A stretch of 64,000 nt of DNA from Saccharomycopsis phalli (taxonomy: Eukaryota > Ascomycota > Saccharomycetes > Ascoideales > Saccharomycopsidaceae). The DNA lies in assembly GCA_020342235.1 (NCBI GenBank), contig CP073214.1, forward strand, positions 1,240,001 through 1,304,000. The letters are read 5' to 3'. The position numbers and the translations under genes were made by a program. Numbering within the stretch: position 1 is the first letter of the stretch; every line of letters begins with the position of its first letter. Shown here in pieces: positions 62,775 to 64,000 of this stretch. The notes below the pieces were generated by a model. That model worked only from the letters and a program-made list of their open reading frames with translations. It was not told the DNA's origin and made no database searches.

Positions 62775-64000
62775 ATGTCTATTTTCCCAGACGACCTATC
62801 AGACCCATGGTCCGAGTCCACTGCGCCTACTGCGCAGTATCTGGTGGACGTTGCACCAGAACAGGAAAGTTTGACAGACCCTGGGAGCAGCTATTTGTAC
62901 GATTTGGTTAGCCAGAATGAGGAATTGGCTGAGGCGGTTGCAGACCTTCGCAGCAAGACCATTCCGCAGACATATGTGGAATTGTACAACAAGAATATTC
63001 GCAATGACGGGCTAGTTGATTTCATTGCAGTGGAGGATATCTTGGAGAAGACGAGTCTCAACCAGTTGAGCATTGACAATGTGTTGAATCTAGTGACCAT
63101 GAATCAGAAGCTCGCATTCACGACTGTGGACAGCCAGGTGTTCTACGCAGTATTGGGCTTGATTTCGTTGGAGCAGGAGAAGTTGGGTTCAGGCAACTTC
63201 CAGAACCTCAAGACGTGTGGCAGTTTGCCTGACTTGGTGGTTGGCGGGGCAAGTCACGGGACCTGGGAGAGCGACGTGAAGCAAAAGTTGACGATTTCCG
63301 ACGGCGACAACATGCCGTTGCGGCGCAGTTTCGACCCCATGGCAAAAGATATCATCAGGGTCGTGGAGATTCCGGAGAAGGAAGGGTTGGTGTTCAAGCA
63401 CATCAACTACATGGTTGCCCACAACGTGACCTTGAGTGTGAATGCCACCAACAAGAAAGTCGTGCGACGGTACTCGGACTTTGCATGGTAAGTAGACGTG
63501 CGTGTGGAAATGTCACTAACGGACAGGTTGTACGAGGTGTTGTTGGTCAAGTATCCGTTCCGGATGCTTCCAAACCTACCACCCAAGAAGTTTACAGGTA
63601 AGTCTCTCTGATGCGCTCATGGGAGGTACTAACAGCGTAGTAGGTGCCAGCAATGACACCCTTTTTCTAGAGCGGCGGCGCCGCGGACTCTGTCGCTTCT
63701 TGAACCTTGTCATGAAGCATCCGGTGTTGCTGCAGGAGCCCATGGTGATTATGTTTCTCACGGTTCCCGCCGAGTTGGCGCAGTGGCGTCGGCTGGCAAA
63801 CATCGATACCGTCGAGGAGTTTGAAGGCCAGCGGATCCTGAAGAAGTTCATCTCGGGCTGGAGTGCCGACAACGAGCGGGTCTGGAGCCAAGCCGAAAAG
63901 GCATTGCCCGGTCTCGAGAGCCAGTGGGAGAAGGTCACGTTGTTGATCGAGCGGTTTGAGCGGCGCAAGCAGTTGTACAACAACGACACCATGAAGCTTG
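62775..64000 (+). CDS. MVP1: Sorting nexin Mvp1, three exons seen, 3' end beyond the window
   Basis: An SNX8-type PX-BAR protein for endosome-to-Golgi and vacuolar sorting. Exon 1 is 62775-63487. Introns: 63488-63526 (39 nt) and 63598-63640 (43 nt), both with GTAAGT donors and CACTAAC/TACTAAC branches. Exon 2 is 63527-63597, and exon 3 runs from 63641 off the end. The PX domain starts at about residue 195 (VVEIPEKEGLVFKHINYMVA), with the phosphoinositide-binding VVRRYSDFAW spanning the first splice junction, then KYPFRMLPNLPPKKF. RRRRGLCRFLNLVMKHPVLL follows. About 370 residues are visible; the BAR domain is incomplete. The second acceptor is a tandem TAGTAG. Confidence 0.92.

Overview
The window reads as nuclear DNA of a budding yeast (Saccharomycotina) outside the Saccharomyces group, most likely from the CUG-Ser clade. 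Reasons: (1) complex I is present (49 kDa subunit gene and the assembly factor CIA30), which Saccharomyces lacks; (2) CTG codons are almost absent from highly conserved genes (none seen in the 49 kDa subunit, three in 1090 codons of RPB2), and several that remain sit where homologues carry polar residues, as expected if CTG is read as serine; (3) the one tRNA is tRNA-Leu(AAG); (4) ribosomal-protein promoters carry TCACGTG plus AGGGC-like boxes, as in Candida. Any leucine I give for a CTG codon should be read with that caveat.

The region is gene-dense, with about 41 protein genes, one tRNA and no intact mobile element. Left to right: RPB2 (3' end cut off), MRP20, a REEP/HVA22-type ER protein, CIA30, a small unknown ORF, RRP6, RPS4, ISN1, PNS1, a small secreted Kex2-type precursor, HFI1, a long-chain acyl-CoA synthetase, COA6, a molybdenum-cofactor locus (MoaA-like then MoaC-like), GCN2, RPS18, YML6, RUP1, BCP1/FCF1 (divergent), SPC2, DDP1, GET4, PAC10, RPL18, SEC22, DCS1, RPL34, PET8, the complex I 49 kDa subunit, MIX17, THI80, SWT1, NEJ1/SEY1 (divergent), tRNA-Leu, DOC1, LOC1, an NNF2/AcrB-like membrane protein, MED4, a G-patch protein, ALE1 and MVP1 (3' end cut off).

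Thirteen genes carry 17 confidently placed introns, nearly all at the extreme 5' end. Several true start codons lie in tiny first exons (11-43 nt). Introns of ordinary genes are 37-50 nt; those of ribosomal-protein genes are 144-185 nt. Intergenic spaces are unusually rich in short local tandem repeats with unrelated units of 7-36 bp.

By function the genes group into mitochondrial biogenesis (MRP20, YML6, CIA30, 49 kDa subunit, COA6, MIX17, PET8, MOCS1A), ribosome production (RPS4, RPS18, RPL18, RPL34, BCP1, FCF1, LOC1, RRP6), transcription (RPB2, HFI1, MED4) and ER/membrane traffic (SEC22, SEY1, GET4, SPC2, MVP1, ALE1). The most interesting locus is the molybdenum-cofactor pair. The conserved N-terminus of the MoaC part is encoded upstream of its first ATG, behind a branch point and acceptor, which points to an alternatively spliced MOCS1-like fusion.
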